Shown here one piece after another: positions 27,418 through 38,000 of a DNA stretch of 64,000 bases. The DNA comes from Rhizobium lentis (GTDB lineage Bacteria; Pseudomonadota; Alphaproteobacteria; Rhizobiales; Rhizobiaceae). The translations under genes were made by a program, and so were the position numbers. Each line of letters starts with the position of its first letter. The stretch's first letter is position 1. The stretch covers positions 372,001 to 436,000 of the forward strand of contig NZ_CP071454.1 in assembly GCF_017352135.1 (NCBI RefSeq). The letters are read 5' to 3'. Below the pieces are notes generated by a model that was not told the DNA's origin, did not search any database, and saw nothing but the letters and a program-made list of their open reading frames with translations.

Positions 27418-28419
27418 TCACCGGATCGCCCGATCGTCCGCGTCGAAGCGATGCACACGCTCCTGATCCGGAGTCGCGTAGACGACTTCGTCCGGCTCGT
27501 ACTGGTGCTCTCCGAAGAGCCGCGCCGTCAGCAGACCGCACTGCTCCGATTCCAGATAGATGATCGTGTCGGCGCCGAGATGTTCGACATGCACGACCTT
27601 GGCGGCCCAGCTCCCCTGCTCGCGCGACAGCGTCATATGTTCGGGGCGCACGCCGATCGTCTTGGCGCTGTGATCGCCGACCTTCTCGGCCGCGATGAAA
27701 TTCATCTGCGGCGATCCGATGAAGCCGGCGACGAAGACATTGGCCGGGCGGTTGTACAGTTCCATCGGTGAGCCGATCTGCTCGATCGCGCCGGCGTTCA
27801 ACACCACGATCTTGTCGGCGAGCGTCATCGCCTCGACCTGGTCGTGGGTGACATAGATCATCGTCGCCTTGAGGCTACGGTGCAGCCGGGCGATTTCAAG
27901 CCGGGTCTGCACGCGCAGCGCCGCATCGAGGTTCGACAACGGCTCGTCGAACAGGAAGAGTTCCGGTTCGCGCACGATGGCGCGGCCGATCGCGACGCGC
28001 TGCCGCTGGCCGCCGGAGAGCTCGGCTGGCCGCCGCCCCAGATAAGGCGCAAGCGACAGCATGCCGGACGCCTTGCCAACGCGCTTTTCGATCTCGTCCT
28101 TCGACGTTCCCGCCTGCTTGAGGCCGAGGCCCATATTGTCCTTGACCGTGAGGTGCGGATAGAGCGCGTAGGACTGAAAGACCATGGCGATGCCGCGCTT
28201 GGCCGGGGGTGTCAGCGTCTCGTCGCGGCCGTTGATCACGACGGCGCCCGATGTCACATCCTCGAGGCCGGCGATGCTGCGCAACAGTGTCGACTTTCCG
28301 CAGCCCGACGGCCCGACAAAGATGACGAATTCGCCGTCCTTGACTTCGAGGTCGACGCCTTTCAGCACCTCATGCGTGCCATAGGTCTTGCGGATGGATT
28401 TGAGTTGAAGCGATCCCAC
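27418..28419 (-). CDS. Sugar ABC transporter ATP-binding protein (UgpC/MsmK type)
   Basis: A 333-residue CUT1 ATPase. Walker A is GPSGCGKST, the signature [19 protein letters not shown], Walker [13 protein letters not shown], then a TOBE/OB-fold domain with IGVRPEHM. I chose GTG at 28419 after AAGGGAAAGACA; [14 protein letters not shown] is the typical N-terminus. It is the last gene of a five-gene reverse-strand operon and follows the dehydrogenase gene by 10 bp. Confidence 0.93.
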   Translation of the reverse strand: MGSLQLKSIRKTYGTHEVLKGVDLEVKDGEFVIFVGPSGCGKSTLLRSIAGLEDVTSGAVVINGRDETLTPPAKRGIAMVFQSYALYPHLTVKDNMGLGLKQAGTSKDEIEKRVGKASGMLSLAPYLGRRPAELSGGQRQRVAIGRAIVREPELFLFDEPLSNLDAALRVQTRLEIARLHRSLKATMIYVTHDQVEAMTLADKIVVLNAGAIEQIGSPMELYNRPANVFVAGFIGSPQMNFIAAEKVGDHSAKTIGVRPEHMTLSREQGSWAAKVVHVEHLGADTIIYLESEQCGLLTARLFGEHQYEPDEVVYATPDQERVHRFDADDRAIR

Positions 28420-28429
28420 TGTCTTTCCC

Positions 28430-29491
28430 TTACAATCTGACCGGCTGGCCGGTGCGCACGCTCTCGTCGGCGGCAAGGCAGATGCGCAGCGACGCCACAG
28501 CATCCGCCATATGGCGGTCGAGGTTCAGATCCTCGCGGATCGCCCTCAGCATGAAGGCCTGTTCCAGGTCGCAGAGCGCCTGATGACCGGGCTCGCCAGT
28601 CATCCTCATATCCTGGTCGGGCCGGATGAATTTGCCGTCAGGGCCGGTTTCAGCCGTGTGCAGACGGATCACGGATGTCTTGGTATGTGTATCGATGTTG
28701 TCCGACTTTGCGTTCGGATCCATGACGATCGACACCGCGCCCTTCGGCGACATCACATCCTTCACGAAGAAGGCGGTCTCCGAGATCATCGGCCCCCAGC
28801 CCGCCTCGTACCAACCGACCGAACCGTCCTCGAAAAGCACCTGCAGGTGACCGTAATTATACATGTCGGGGGCGATCTCGTCGGAGAGACGCAGCCCCAT
28901 GCCGCGCACCTCGACGGCCCTGGCATCGGTGATCTGGCACATGACGTCGACATAATGGACGCCGCAATCGACGATCGGCGAGGTCGTGCGCATCAGCGAC
29001 TTGTGCGTCGCCCATGTCGGACCGCTGGACTGCTGATTGAGGTTCATGCGGAATACGTAAGGCGGGCCGAGCTTGCGCGCCTCCTCGATCAGCTTCACCC
29101 AGGATGGATGATGGCGAAGGATATAACCGATCGCCAGCTTTTTCCCCGCAATCTTTGCAGCAGCCACGACGCACTCGGCGTCGGCGACGGTGGTTGCCAG
29201 CGGCTTTTCCACGAAGACATGGCAACCGGCCTCGAAAGCAGCGACGGCATAATCGGCATGGCTGTCGGAATAGGTATTGATCGAGCAGAGGTCCGGCTTC
29301 AGCTCGGCAAGCGCCGTCATGAAGTCGCGATGAACGGTATAGCCCTGCAATTCGGGTTCCAGCGCCGGCGTCGAGCGATTGACGAGGCCGACGATCTCGA
29401 AGCCGGGATTGTTGTGATAGGCGAGCGCGTGGCTGCGGCCCATATTGCCGAGACCGGCAACGAGGACACGGATCGGTTTCTCCAGGTTCAC
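28430..29491 (-). CDS. Gfo/Idh/MocA family oxidoreductase
   Basis: A 353-residue NAD(P)-dependent dehydrogenase with Rossmann motif [16 protein letters not shown] and the family's [12 protein letters not shown] (catalytic Lys) segment. It would oxidise or epimerise the sugar imported by the surrounding CUT1 transporter. The GTG start overlaps the upstream permease stop in GTGA, so it is coupled to transport. The substrate is unknown. Confidence 0.92.
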   Translation of the reverse strand: MNLEKPIRVLVAGLGNMGRSHALAYHNNPGFEIVGLVNRSTPALEPELQGYTVHRDFMTALAELKPDLCSINTYSDSHADYAVAAFEAGCHVFVEKPLATTVADAECVVAAAKIAGKKLAIGYILRHHPSWVKLIEEARKLGPPYVFRMNLNQQSSGPTWATHKSLMRTTSPIVDCGVHYVDVMCQITDARAVEVRGMGLRLSDEIAPDMYNYGHLQVLFEDGSVGWYEAGWGPMISETAFFVKDVMSPKGAVSIVMDPNAKSDNIDTHTKTSVIRLHTAETGPDGKFIRPDQDMRMTGEPGHQALCDLEQAFMLRAIREDLNLDRHMADAVASLRICLAADESVRTGQPVRL

Positions 29492-30327
29492 TTGACGGCT
29501 CCCGACGTGATGCCGCGGATCAGCTGCCGCGAGAAGATGACGTAGAGGATGAGGATCGGCAGGATCGCAAGCGACAGCGCCGCCAGCACCGCATTCCAGT
29601 TGGTGACAAACTGGCCGATGAAGATCTGCGAGCCGAGTGTGACCGTCTTGGTGGCTTCAGAAGGTGCGAGGATAAGGGGGAACCAGAGGTCGTTCCAGAT
29701 TGGGATCATGGTGAAGACGGCAACCGTCGCCATGGCCGGGCGCACGAGCGGCAGCACTAGGCGGAAGAAGATCGCATATTCGGAAAGCCCGTCGATGCGC
29801 CCGGCATTCTTGAGGTCGTCCGAAACCGTGCGCATGAATTCCGACAGGATGAATATCGCAAGCGGTATGCCCTGCGCGGTATAGACGAGGATCAGCGCCG
29901 TCAGCGTATTGACGAGGCCGGCCGCCACCATGCCCTGCAGGATCGCCACCGTGCCCAGACGAATCGGGATCATGATGCCGATCGCCATGTAGAGCCCGAG
30001 CAGCATATTGCCGCGGAAGCGGTATTCCGACAGCGCGAAGGCGGCCATGGCTCCGAAGAGCAGCACCAGCAAGATCGAGGCGATCGTGACGATGAAGCTG
30101 TTCTGGAAATAGGTGGCGAAATCGCCCTGCCCCAGCACCGTCTGGTAGCCGACCAAGCTGAAGGTCGACGGCGTCGGTATCATCAGCGGCTCGCGGAAGA
30201 TCGAGGAGCGATCCTTGAACGAGTTGACGATGGTCAGGAACACCGGAAACAGCGCGACCAGCGTATAGGCGCCGAGCGCCAGATGCACGAGACCGGTGCG
30301 GATCGGAGATGTGCGTGCCTTGGACAT
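29488..30327 (-). CDS. Sugar ABC transporter permease (MalG type)
   Basis: A 279-residue CUT1 permease with six predicted helices and EAA loop (DDLKNAGRIDGLSEYAIFFRLVLPLVRPA). It overlaps the dehydrogenase start by 4 bp and lies 9 bp after the other permease. Confidence 0.93.
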   Translation of the reverse strand: MSKARTSPIRTGLVHLALGAYTLVALFPVFLTIVNSFKDRSSIFREPLMIPTPSTFSLVGYQTVLGQGDFATYFQNSFIVTIASILLVLLFGAMAAFALSEYRFRGNMLLGLYMAIGIMIPIRLGTVAILQGMVAAGLVNTLTALILVYTAQGIPLAIFILSEFMRTVSDDLKNAGRIDGLSEYAIFFRLVLPLVRPAMATVAVFTMIPIWNDLWFPLILAPSEATKTVTLGSQIFIGQFVTNWNAVLAALSLAILPILILYVIFSRQLIRGITSGAVK

Positions 30328-30336
30328 GCGCGCTCC

Positions 30337-31284
30337 TCAGAACTGGTAGCGACGCATGCGCCGCTGGATGACGAAGAGATAAAGCGAGACACCGGCGAGA
30401 ATGATGAGGAACATCACCGTGGCGATCGTCGCGCCCATTGAGCGGTCCCCAAGCTGCAGCTGGAAACCGAAGAAGGTGCGGTAGAGCAGCGTGCCGAGAA
30501 TGTCGGTCGACATGTCGGGCCCGGCAAGCGCCCCCTGCACCGTGTAGATCAGGTCGAAGGCGTTGAAATTGCCGACGAAGGTCAGGATCGAGATGATGCC
30601 GATTGCCGGCAGGATGAGCGGCAGCTTGATCTTCCAGAACTGGGCCCAGCCAGTGACGCCATCGCATTCGGCCGCCTCGATCACCTCTTCCGGGATGCTG
30701 AGAAGCGCTGCATAGATCAACATCATCGGGATACCGATATATTGCCAGTTGGAGATCAGCGACACGGCGATCAGCGCCGACCCCGGCTTGCCGAGCCAGG
30801 GCGCGAACAGGAATTTCAGGCCGATGAGATCGAGCATCCAGGGCGCGACACCCCAGATCGGCGAAAGGATCAGTTTCCAGATGAAGCCGACGATGACGAA
30901 GGAGAGCAGCGTCGGCAGGAATATCGCCGTACGATAGAAAGCAACTCCCTTCAGCTTCGGCACCGAAAGCAGGGCGGCAAGCGCAATACCGATCGGGTTC
31001 TGCACGCACATGTGGATGACGAAGAAGATCAGGTTGTTGACGAGCGCGTTCCAGAAATCTCGCGCCCAGCGCGGGTCGCCGAACAGCACCTTGAAATTCG
31101 CAAGACCGACGAAGGCCGGCTGCCCATCGACCGTGTTGTAGAGCGAAAGCCTGAGCGTCTCGATGAGCGGCAGCACCATGACGGCGGAATAGATGATCAC
31201 CGCAGGCAGCATGAAGATGACGATGTGCCAGCGCACCGGGCGCTTGATCGGGACGATTTCGGCCGCGTTGTGGGTTTCGCTCAT
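30337..31284 (-). CDS. Sugar ABC transporter permease (MalF type)
   Basis: A 315-residue CUT1 permease with six predicted helices and the EAA loop (EEVIEAAECDGVTGWAQFWKIKLPLILPA). The ATG at 31284 is chosen because it sits after AACAGGC and gives a normal cytosolic N-terminus; a longer frame upstream looks non-coding. It lies 222 bp after the binding-protein gene. Confidence 0.92.
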   Translation of the reverse strand: MSETHNAAEIVPIKRPVRWHIVIFMLPAVIIYSAVMVLPLIETLRLSLYNTVDGQPAFVGLANFKVLFGDPRWARDFWNALVNNLIFFVIHMCVQNPIGIALAALLSVPKLKGVAFYRTAIFLPTLLSFVIVGFIWKLILSPIWGVAPWMLDLIGLKFLFAPWLGKPGSALIAVSLISNWQYIGIPMMLIYAALLSIPEEVIEAAECDGVTGWAQFWKIKLPLILPAIGIISILTFVGNFNAFDLIYTVQGALAGPDMSTDILGTLLYRTFFGFQLQLGDRSMGATIATVMFLIILAGVSLYLFVIQRRMRRYQF

Positions 31285-31429
31285 GGCTTTTGCCTGTTCT
31301 GTCGACTGGCCGCAATTTTGCGGGCGCAGATGGAAAACATTGCGCCTCACCCTAGCTCTCTGCCGCCTGGGAAGAGAGCGAACGCGCCCTGCTGATATGC
31401 TCTGTCGGGCTGGGAGGTCGCTTTCGAGT

Positions 31430-31480
31430 CACCTTCTCCCCGCAAGTGGGGAGAAGGTGGTTGGCAGGCCGGATGAGGGA
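31430..31480. repeat. Mosaic repeat unit between binding-protein and permease genes
   Basis: CCTTCTCCCC-GCAAGT-GGGGAGAAGG hairpin (31432-31457) followed by GGCCGGATGAGGGA. It is of the same family as 17989-18130 and sits where an attenuator would be in a CUT1 operon. Confidence 0.7.
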
Positions 31481-31506
31481 CTGCAGATTGCAGCCCCCCG
31501 ATCATA

Positions 31507-32763
31507 TTACTTCGCCGGCTTGTACCAGCTGTCGAGGCCCTTCTGCAGCTTCTCGGCAGCAACCTGCGGCGTATCCGTGCCGTTGATCACATTGGCCGAT
31601 TCGACCCAGGTCTCGTTTTCGAGGTTCGGCGTGCCGCGCGACAGGATCTGGTAGGTCGAGCGCACGGTCGACTTGTACGGGCCGCGCCAGGACACGAATT
31701 CCTGGGCGAGCGGATCGGACATCTTGACCGGGTGGGAGTTCAGGCTGAAGAAGCCGGGCAGCGCGTTGGCATAGAGATCGGCGAATTCAGCCGAAGCGAC
31801 CCAGCTCAGGAATTTCTTGACTTCCTCGGGATGCGTACTCTTCGCGTTGAGCGCGACGCCGATATCAGGATGGTCGGAAATGTACCCCTGGTCGCCGGCC
31901 TTCGGAACCGGCGGCGGGAAGGCGCCCATCCTGAACTGCGCCTGCGTGTTGAAGAGCGCAATCTCCCAGGAGCCGGCAGGGTAGATGGCGGCGCGGCCGA
32001 GCGTGAAAAGGTTCTGGCTGTCCGAATAGGTCTGGGCCTCGAAACCGTCACCGAGATAGGGCTTCCACTTGGCAAGTTCTTCAAACGGCTTGACCCATTC
32101 AGGATCGGTCAGCTTCTGCTTGCCGGCGATCAGGGCTTGGCGGCCCTCCTCACCCTTCCAATAGTTCGGGCCAATGTTCTGGTAGCCCATGGTCGCGGCT
32201 TCCCATAGATCTTTCGTGCCCATGGCGAGCGGAATATAGGTGCCGTCAGCCTTGATCTTGTCGAGGGCCGCGTAGAACTCGTCCTGCGTTTTCGGCACGG
32301 AGATGCCGAGCTTGTCGAAGGCATCCTTGTTGTAGATGAAGCCGTGGATGACCGATGCCATCGGCACGCAGAAGGTCGACTTGCCGTCGTCGGTCGTCCA
32401 GGCGGCCTTGGCGACCGGCGAGAAGTTCTCCATGCCCGGCAGACTGGTGATGTCGACAAGCTGTTTCTTGTTGAAGAGCTCGAGCGAGGTGAACGGACGG
32501 CAGGTGATGATGTCGCCTGCAGAACCGGCATCGAGCTTGGCGTTCAGCGAAGCATTGTATTCGGTCGGCGCGGTCGGCGAGAAGACGATCTTGATGCCCG
32601 GGTTCTTTGCTTCGAACGCCGGAATGATCTTCTCCTGCCAGATCTGCAGGTCGTCGTTACGCCAGCTTTCGAGCGTCAGCGTGACGTCGGCGGCATGGAC
32701 GAGACCTGCCGACGTCAGCAGGCTAGAGGCAAGCAGCAAGCTTTTCAGAGCAGTGTTTTTCAT
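31507..32763 (-). CDS. Sugar ABC transporter substrate-binding protein
   Basis: A 418-residue SBP_bac_1 protein with signal peptide (about 1-24, LVHA-AD). Typical CUT1 segments include LESWRNDDLQIWQEKIIPAFEAKNPGI, WEAATMGYQNIG and LGRAAIYPAGSWEIALF. It is the first gene of the operon, with AGGAGAGGGAA before the ATG. A 516-bp regulatory gap separates it from a divergent kinase gene. Confidence 0.94.
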   Translation of the reverse strand: MKNTALKSLLLASSLLTSAGLVHAADVTLTLESWRNDDLQIWQEKIIPAFEAKNPGIKIVFSPTAPTEYNASLNAKLDAGSAGDIITCRPFTSLELFNKKQLVDITSLPGMENFSPVAKAAWTTDDGKSTFCVPMASVIHGFIYNKDAFDKLGISVPKTQDEFYAALDKIKADGTYIPLAMGTKDLWEAATMGYQNIGPNYWKGEEGRQALIAGKQKLTDPEWVKPFEELAKWKPYLGDGFEAQTYSDSQNLFTLGRAAIYPAGSWEIALFNTQAQFRMGAFPPPVPKAGDQGYISDHPDIGVALNAKSTHPEEVKKFLSWVASAEFADLYANALPGFFSLNSHPVKMSDPLAQEFVSWRGPYKSTVRSTYQILSRGTPNLENETWVESANVINGTDTPQVAAEKLQKGLDSWYKPAK

Positions 32764-33279
32764 TTCCCTCTCCTGTTGTCAGGCGCGAATGCGCCGTTTT
32801 TCGATCTGAAACAAGCAATTGGCGCGTCTGAGGAAACACCCAATGCCCCTTGGAGGGCCGCCAGCCGGCTGCCGGCCCCGAAAGCTCGATTGACCGATAG
32901 CGGATCACCTCGGTCGAACTGCGCGCCCTGCACCGGGCGCGGCGAAATGACGGTGGGAAAGCCGATGGATCCCGGAATTCACCACTGGCCCACAAGCCGG
33001 CGGATCGTTCTTTGATCATTCTCGAAGCGGCTCCGGCTGGCTTTGCTGCCGGTTTTCGTGGGCTTCGAAACGCTGTTCCCTTTTTTCGAATTAAGGCCAA
33101 AAAAATACCAATTGTCCAGTCGAAAATTAACTTTTTGGCTTCCAAAAACTCGTTAAGGAATTTTAGCAAACAAAATCAGAATGATAAAAAGGCGAAATTT
33201 CTCCATCATTCCCACTTGGTAAATGGTATTTTTTTGGTATTGTATAGAAAACACGGGGAACGGCATATTCGGAGGGCCG
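32764..33279. promoter_or_regulatory. Divergent intergenic region with three TGGTATT motifs
   Basis: This 516-bp gap has no gene. The part nearest the kinase is AT-rich. TGGTATT occurs on the + strand at 33224-33230 and 33235-33241, exactly 11 bp apart, and inverted (AATACCA) at 33104-33110. The GntR/HutC regulator of the locus (34161-34925) is the obvious candidate to bind here. Confidence 0.55.
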
Positions 33280-34164
33280 ATGACGGAGCTTGCAATCGGC
33301 ATAGACGGCGGCGGAACGAGCTGCCGGGCAGCGGTCGCGGATAGAGACGGCAATGTTCTCGGCCGCGGCAAATCGGGCCCTGCCAATATCCTGTCCGATC
33401 TGGAAAACTCGCTTCTCAACATCGTCGAAGCCGCCCGGCAGGCGCTGCGCGATGCCGGGCTCGAGGCTGAAGCCCTTTCGTCCATCGCATCAGTCGTCGG
33501 CGTCGCCGGCGCCAATGTCATGGACTACGGCCAACGAATCGAAGGAGCCCTGCCCTTTGCCGAAGGCCGTGTCGTTACCGATGCCTTGATCTCACTCCAG
33601 GGGGCGCTCGGCGATGCAGACGGCATCGTCGGCGCATTCGGCACCGGCTCGGTCTATAATGCCCGCAGGGATGGCCGGCTGAAGGGTATCGGCGGCTGGG
33701 GCTTCGTCGTCGGCGACCAGGCGAGCGGCGCCCGCCTCGGCCGCGACCTCATGGAGCGGTCGCTGCTCGCCCATGACAGGGTGCGCCCGGCATCGCCGAT
33801 CACAGAAGCGGTCATGGCCGAATACGGGGACGACCCGGAGCAGATCGTCGATTTTGCCCATACGGCACGGCCGAAGGATTTCGCCCGTTACGCGCCCATG
33901 GTCTTCAAGCATGCCGCCGAGGGTGATGCCGTCGCGGTCGATATCGTCAGGGATGCCGCAACGGCGATCGCCGAAAGCCTCGATACTCTCCTCTGGCCGG
34001 AATGCCCGTCGATCTGCCTTCTCGGCGGCCTTGCCGAAGCCTACGAGCCGTGGCTTTCCGAACGCTACAAGCCGCTGCTTGCCAGACCGAAGAACGATGC
34101 CCTGCAGGGCGCGGTGGAACTTGCCGTCAAGCTTTTGAACGGCCAGCAGAGAGGTGAGGCATGA
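33280..34164 (+). CDS. BadF/BadG-type sugar kinase (glucosamine/N-acetylglucosamine kinase-like)
   Basis: A 294-residue protein of the BcrAD_BadFG/ASKHA fold with phosphate-1 motif IGIDGGGTSCRAAV (about 6-19), GAFGTGSV (phosphate-2) and GGWGFVVGDQASGARLG, typical of eukaryote-like N-acetylglucosamine and glucosamine kinases. It would phosphorylate the imported sugar. ATG at 33280 follows GGAGGG. It overlaps the GntR gene by 4 bp (ATGA). Confidence 0.9.
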   Translation: MTELAIGIDGGGTSCRAAVADRDGNVLGRGKSGPANILSDLENSLLNIVEAARQALRDAGLEAEALSSIASVVGVAGANVMDYGQRIEGALPFAEGRVVTDALISLQGALGDADGIVGAFGTGSVYNARRDGRLKGIGGWGFVVGDQASGARLGRDLMERSLLAHDRVRPASPITEAVMAEYGDDPEQIVDFAHTARPKDFARYAPMVFKHAAEGDAVAVDIVRDAATAIAESLDTLLWPECPSICLLGGLAEAYEPWLSERYKPLLARPKNDALQGAVELAVKLLNGQQRGEA

Positions 34165-34925
34165 CCGACGACCTCGCCACCCTCCTGTCCTTGCAGCGCC
34201 TGCAGGCGGCCGGCACGGGCCCGCTCTACGTTAAGCTGCGCCGCACACTCGAAGAAGCCGTGCGCGCCGGCACGCTCGGCCACGGCGATGCCCTGCCGCC
34301 GGAGCGCGACATCGCCGAATTTGCCGCCGTCAGCCGCGTCACCGTGCGCAAGGCGATCGACGAGCTCGTCGCCGACGGCCTGCTGGTTCGCCGCCACGGC
34401 TCGGGCACCTTCGTCGCCAAGCCGGTATCCAAGGTCGAGCAACGGCTGTCGCAGCTCACCTCCTTCACCGAGGATATGGCGCGCCGCGGCATGTCCTCCC
34501 GCTCCGAATGGCTGCACAAGGGCATTCACACCCCCTCACCCGACGAAATGATGATCCTCGGCCTCGCCGCCGACGTGAAGGTTTCGCGCCTCTCGCGCCT
34601 GCGTATCGCCGATGACCAGCCGCTGGCGATCGAGAACGCCAGCGTCTCCGGCGAATTCCTGCCGGATCCCTCCATCGTCACCACTTCGCTCTACGCCGAA
34701 CTCGAACGTCGCCAGGTTCGTCCGGTGCGCGCCGTTCAGCGTATCTCGGCAACCAATATGAAAGAAGCCGATGCCCAGCTTCTCGGCGTCCCCTTGGGTG
34801 CGGCCGGCCTGTCGATCGAGCGTATCTCCTATCTCGGCTCCGGCCGCGCCGTGGAATTCACCCGCTCGCTTTATCGCGGCGACGCTTATGACTTCGTGGC
34901 CGAGCTGACGATCGGGGTGACATGA
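34161..34925 (+). CDS. GntR/HutC family transcriptional regulator with UTRA domain
   Basis: A 254-residue regulator. The N-terminal wHTH (about 15-80) contains LPPERDIAEFAAVSRVTVRKAI and RRHGSGTFV; the UTRA ligand-binding domain follows (about 100-250). It is translationally coupled to the kinase gene, so it probably senses the kinase product or substrate and controls the divergent sugar operon. Relatives include NagR/DasR-like amino-sugar regulators. Confidence 0.93.
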   Translation: MTDDLATLLSLQRLQAAGTGPLYVKLRRTLEEAVRAGTLGHGDALPPERDIAEFAAVSRVTVRKAIDELVADGLLVRRHGSGTFVAKPVSKVEQRLSQLTSFTEDMARRGMSSRSEWLHKGIHTPSPDEMMILGLAADVKVSRLSRLRIADDQPLAIENASVSGEFLPDPSIVTTSLYAELERRQVRPVRAVQRISATNMKEADAQLLGVPLGAAGLSIERISYLGSGRAVEFTRSLYRGDAYDFVAELTIGVT

Positions 34926-34972
34926 GCCCGACAGCCTGACCATGGGAAATTATCGAGCAGCATCAAAAGCAT

Positions 34973-35003
34973 GAAGCCGGAAAGTGAATCACTTTCCGGC
35001 TTC
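34973..35003. terminator. Bidirectional terminator between gntR and metH
   Basis: A perfect 13-bp stem (GAAGCCGGAAAGT / ACTTTCCGGCTTC) with a 5-nt loop between convergent genes. Confidence 0.8.
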
Positions 35004-35047
35004 AACGTCTCTTGATTCATCGCATTAAGAACGGTGGCGAGCAGTCT

Positions 35048-38000
35048 TTATGCCGCGTCCTCGATCTCCTCGTCCGCCTTGCGCGGCACGTAGTTCAGCA
35101 CCGGTCCGAGCCAACGCTCGACCTCGGACACCTCCATACCCTTGCGCTTCGCATAGTCTTCCACCTGATCCCGCTCCACCTTGGCGACGCCGAAATAATA
35201 GGAGTCGGGATGGCCGATATAGATGCCGGATACGGACGAGCCGGGCCACATCGCATAGCTCTCCGTCAGCTTCACGCCGGCCGCCTTTTCCGCATTAAGC
35301 AGCCTGAAGAGCGTTGCCTTTTCGGTGTGGTCGGGCTGGGCGGGATAGCCGGGCGCCGGGCGGATGCCGGCATAGGCTTCGCCGATGAGCTCCTCATTGC
35401 TGAGATGCTCATCTCTCGCATAGCCCCAATAGTCGCGCCGCACCTCTTCATGCATGCGCTCGGCAAAGGCCTCCGCGAAGCGGTCGGCCAGCGCCTTGAC
35501 GAGAATCGACGAGTAATCGTCGTTCGACCGCTCGAAGCGTTCGGCGATGGCGATTTCCTCGATGCCGGCCGTGACCACGAAGCCGCCGACATAGTCCTGC
35601 ACGCCGCTTGTGACAGGCGCAACGAAGTCCGAAAGCGCCACATTCGCCCGCCCGTCCCGCTTCGACAGCTGCTGGCGCAGCGTGTAGAAGGTGGCGAGCT
35701 CCTGTTTGCGGCTTTCGTCAGTGAAGAGGCGGATATCGTCGCCGACGGCACCGGCCGGCCAGAAGCCGATGACAGCGCGCGGACGGAACCACTTCTCGTC
35801 AATGATCTTCTTCAGCATCGCCTGGGCATCAGCCCAGAGCGCACGCGCCGCCTCGCCCTGCTTCTCGTCTTCGAGAATGGCGGGGAAACGGCCGCGCAAT
35901 TCCCAGGTCTGGAAGAACGGCGTCCAGTCGATGTATCTGGCAAGCTCGGCGAGATCGTAATCCTCGAATACGCGCGTGCCGAAGAATTGCGGCTTCGTCG
36001 GCTGATAGGCCGACCAGTCGGTCTTGTGCGCATTGTCGCGGGCGCGGGCCAGCGGCAGGCGCACCTTCTCGGCCTCGCTGCGGGCATGAGCGGCCGCCAC
36101 CTTGGCATATTCGGCTCTTACATCGTCGACATAGCCCTGCCGGGTTTCCGGCGAGAGCAGCGCCGAGACGACGCCAACGGCGCGGCTGGCATCGGTGACG
36201 TAGACCGCCTGACCCTTGTTGTAGCCGGGGTGGATTTTCACCGCTGTATGCACGCGGCTGGTTGTGGCACCGCCGATCAGGAGCGGGATTTCGAAGCCTT
36301 GCCGCTCCATTTCGGCCGCAACATGCACCATCTCGTCGAGCGACGGAGTGATCAGCCCGGAAAGGCCGATGACATCGACCTTCTCGGCGATGGCCGTTTC
36401 CAAGATCTTCGTTGCCGGCACCATGACGCCGAGATCGACGATTTCGTAATTGTTGCAGGCGAGCACGACGCCGACGATGTTCTTGCCGATATCGTGCACA
36501 TCGCCCTTGACGGTCGCCATCAGGATCTTGCCGGCCGATTGCCGATCGTCGTCGCCGCCATTGAGGCGCTTTTCCTCTTCCATGTAGGGAAGAAGGACGG
36601 CAACGGCCTGCTTCATGACGCGGGCTGACTTAACGACCTGCGGCAGGAACATCTTGCCCGAGCCGAAGAGGTCGCCAACGACGTTCATGCCGGCCATCAG
36701 CGGCCCTTCGATGACGTGCAGCGGCCGGGCGGCCTGCCGCCGCGCCTCCTCCGTATCGGCCTCGATATATTCGGTAATGCCATTGACGAGCGCGTGTTCG
36801 AGACGCTTCTCGACGCTCCATTCGCGCCAGGAGAGATCCTGGACGCGGCCTTCCCGGGCACCCGCGCCACGGAAACGCTCGGCCACTTCGAGCAGCCGTT
36901 CGGTCGCATCGGAGCGGCGGTTCAGCACCACGTCCTCGCAGGCCTCGCGCAGCTCGGCATCGATATTGTCATAGACGGCCAGCTGGCCCGCATTGACGAT
37001 ACCCATGTCCATGCCCGCCTGAATGGCGTGGTAGAGGAACACGGCGTGCATCGCCTCGCGCACCGGCTCATTGCCGCGGAACGAGAAGGAGAGGTTCGAG
37101 ACGCCGCCGGAGATGTGCACCAGTGGCATGCGCTGACGGATCGTCCGCGTCGCCTCGATGAAGTCGACGCCGTAATTGTTGTGCTCTTCGATGCCGGTCG
37201 CGACCGCAAAGATATTCGGGTCGAAGATGATGTCCTCGGGCGGGAAACCGATCTTTTCCGTCAGCAGCTTATAGGCGCGCGTGCAGATCTCGACCTTGCG
37301 GTCGTAATTGTCGGCCTGGCCTGTCTCGTCGAAGGCCATGACGACGACGGCCGCGCCGTAATTGCGCAGGAGCCGCGCCTGGGCGAGGAAATTCTCCTCG
37401 CCTTCCTTGAGCGAGATCGAGTTCACGATCGGCTTGCCCTGCACGCGCTTCAGGCCGGATTCGATGATCGAGAATTTCGACGAGTCGATCATCACGGGCA
37501 CGCGGGCGATGTCGGGCTCGGCAGCGATCAGGTTCAGGAATTCGACCATCGCCTTTTCGGAATCGATCAGGCCTTCGTCCATGTTGATGTCGATCACCTG
37601 CGCACCGTTCTCGACCTGGTCGCGGGCGACATCGAGCGCTGCGGTGTAATCGTGATTGGTGATCAGCTTGCGGAATTTCGCCGAGCCGGTGACGTTGGTG
37701 CGCTCGCCGACGTTGACGAAGGGAATGTCCTTGGTCAGCTCGAAGGGTTCGAGGCCGGACAGCGACATGAAGGGGCGATGTTCGGGAATCGGCCGCGGCT
37801 TGTATTTGGCTACGGTCTCGGCGATCGCCCGGATATGTTCCGGCGTCGAGCCGCAGCAGCCGCCAACGATATTGACCAGGCCCTCACGGGCGAAGCTGTC
37901 GATCTGTGCGGCCATCAGCTCCGGCGTTTCGTCGTACTGGCCGAACTCGTTCGGCAGGCCGGCATTCGGATAGGCGCAGATGAACGTGTCGGCAACGCCT

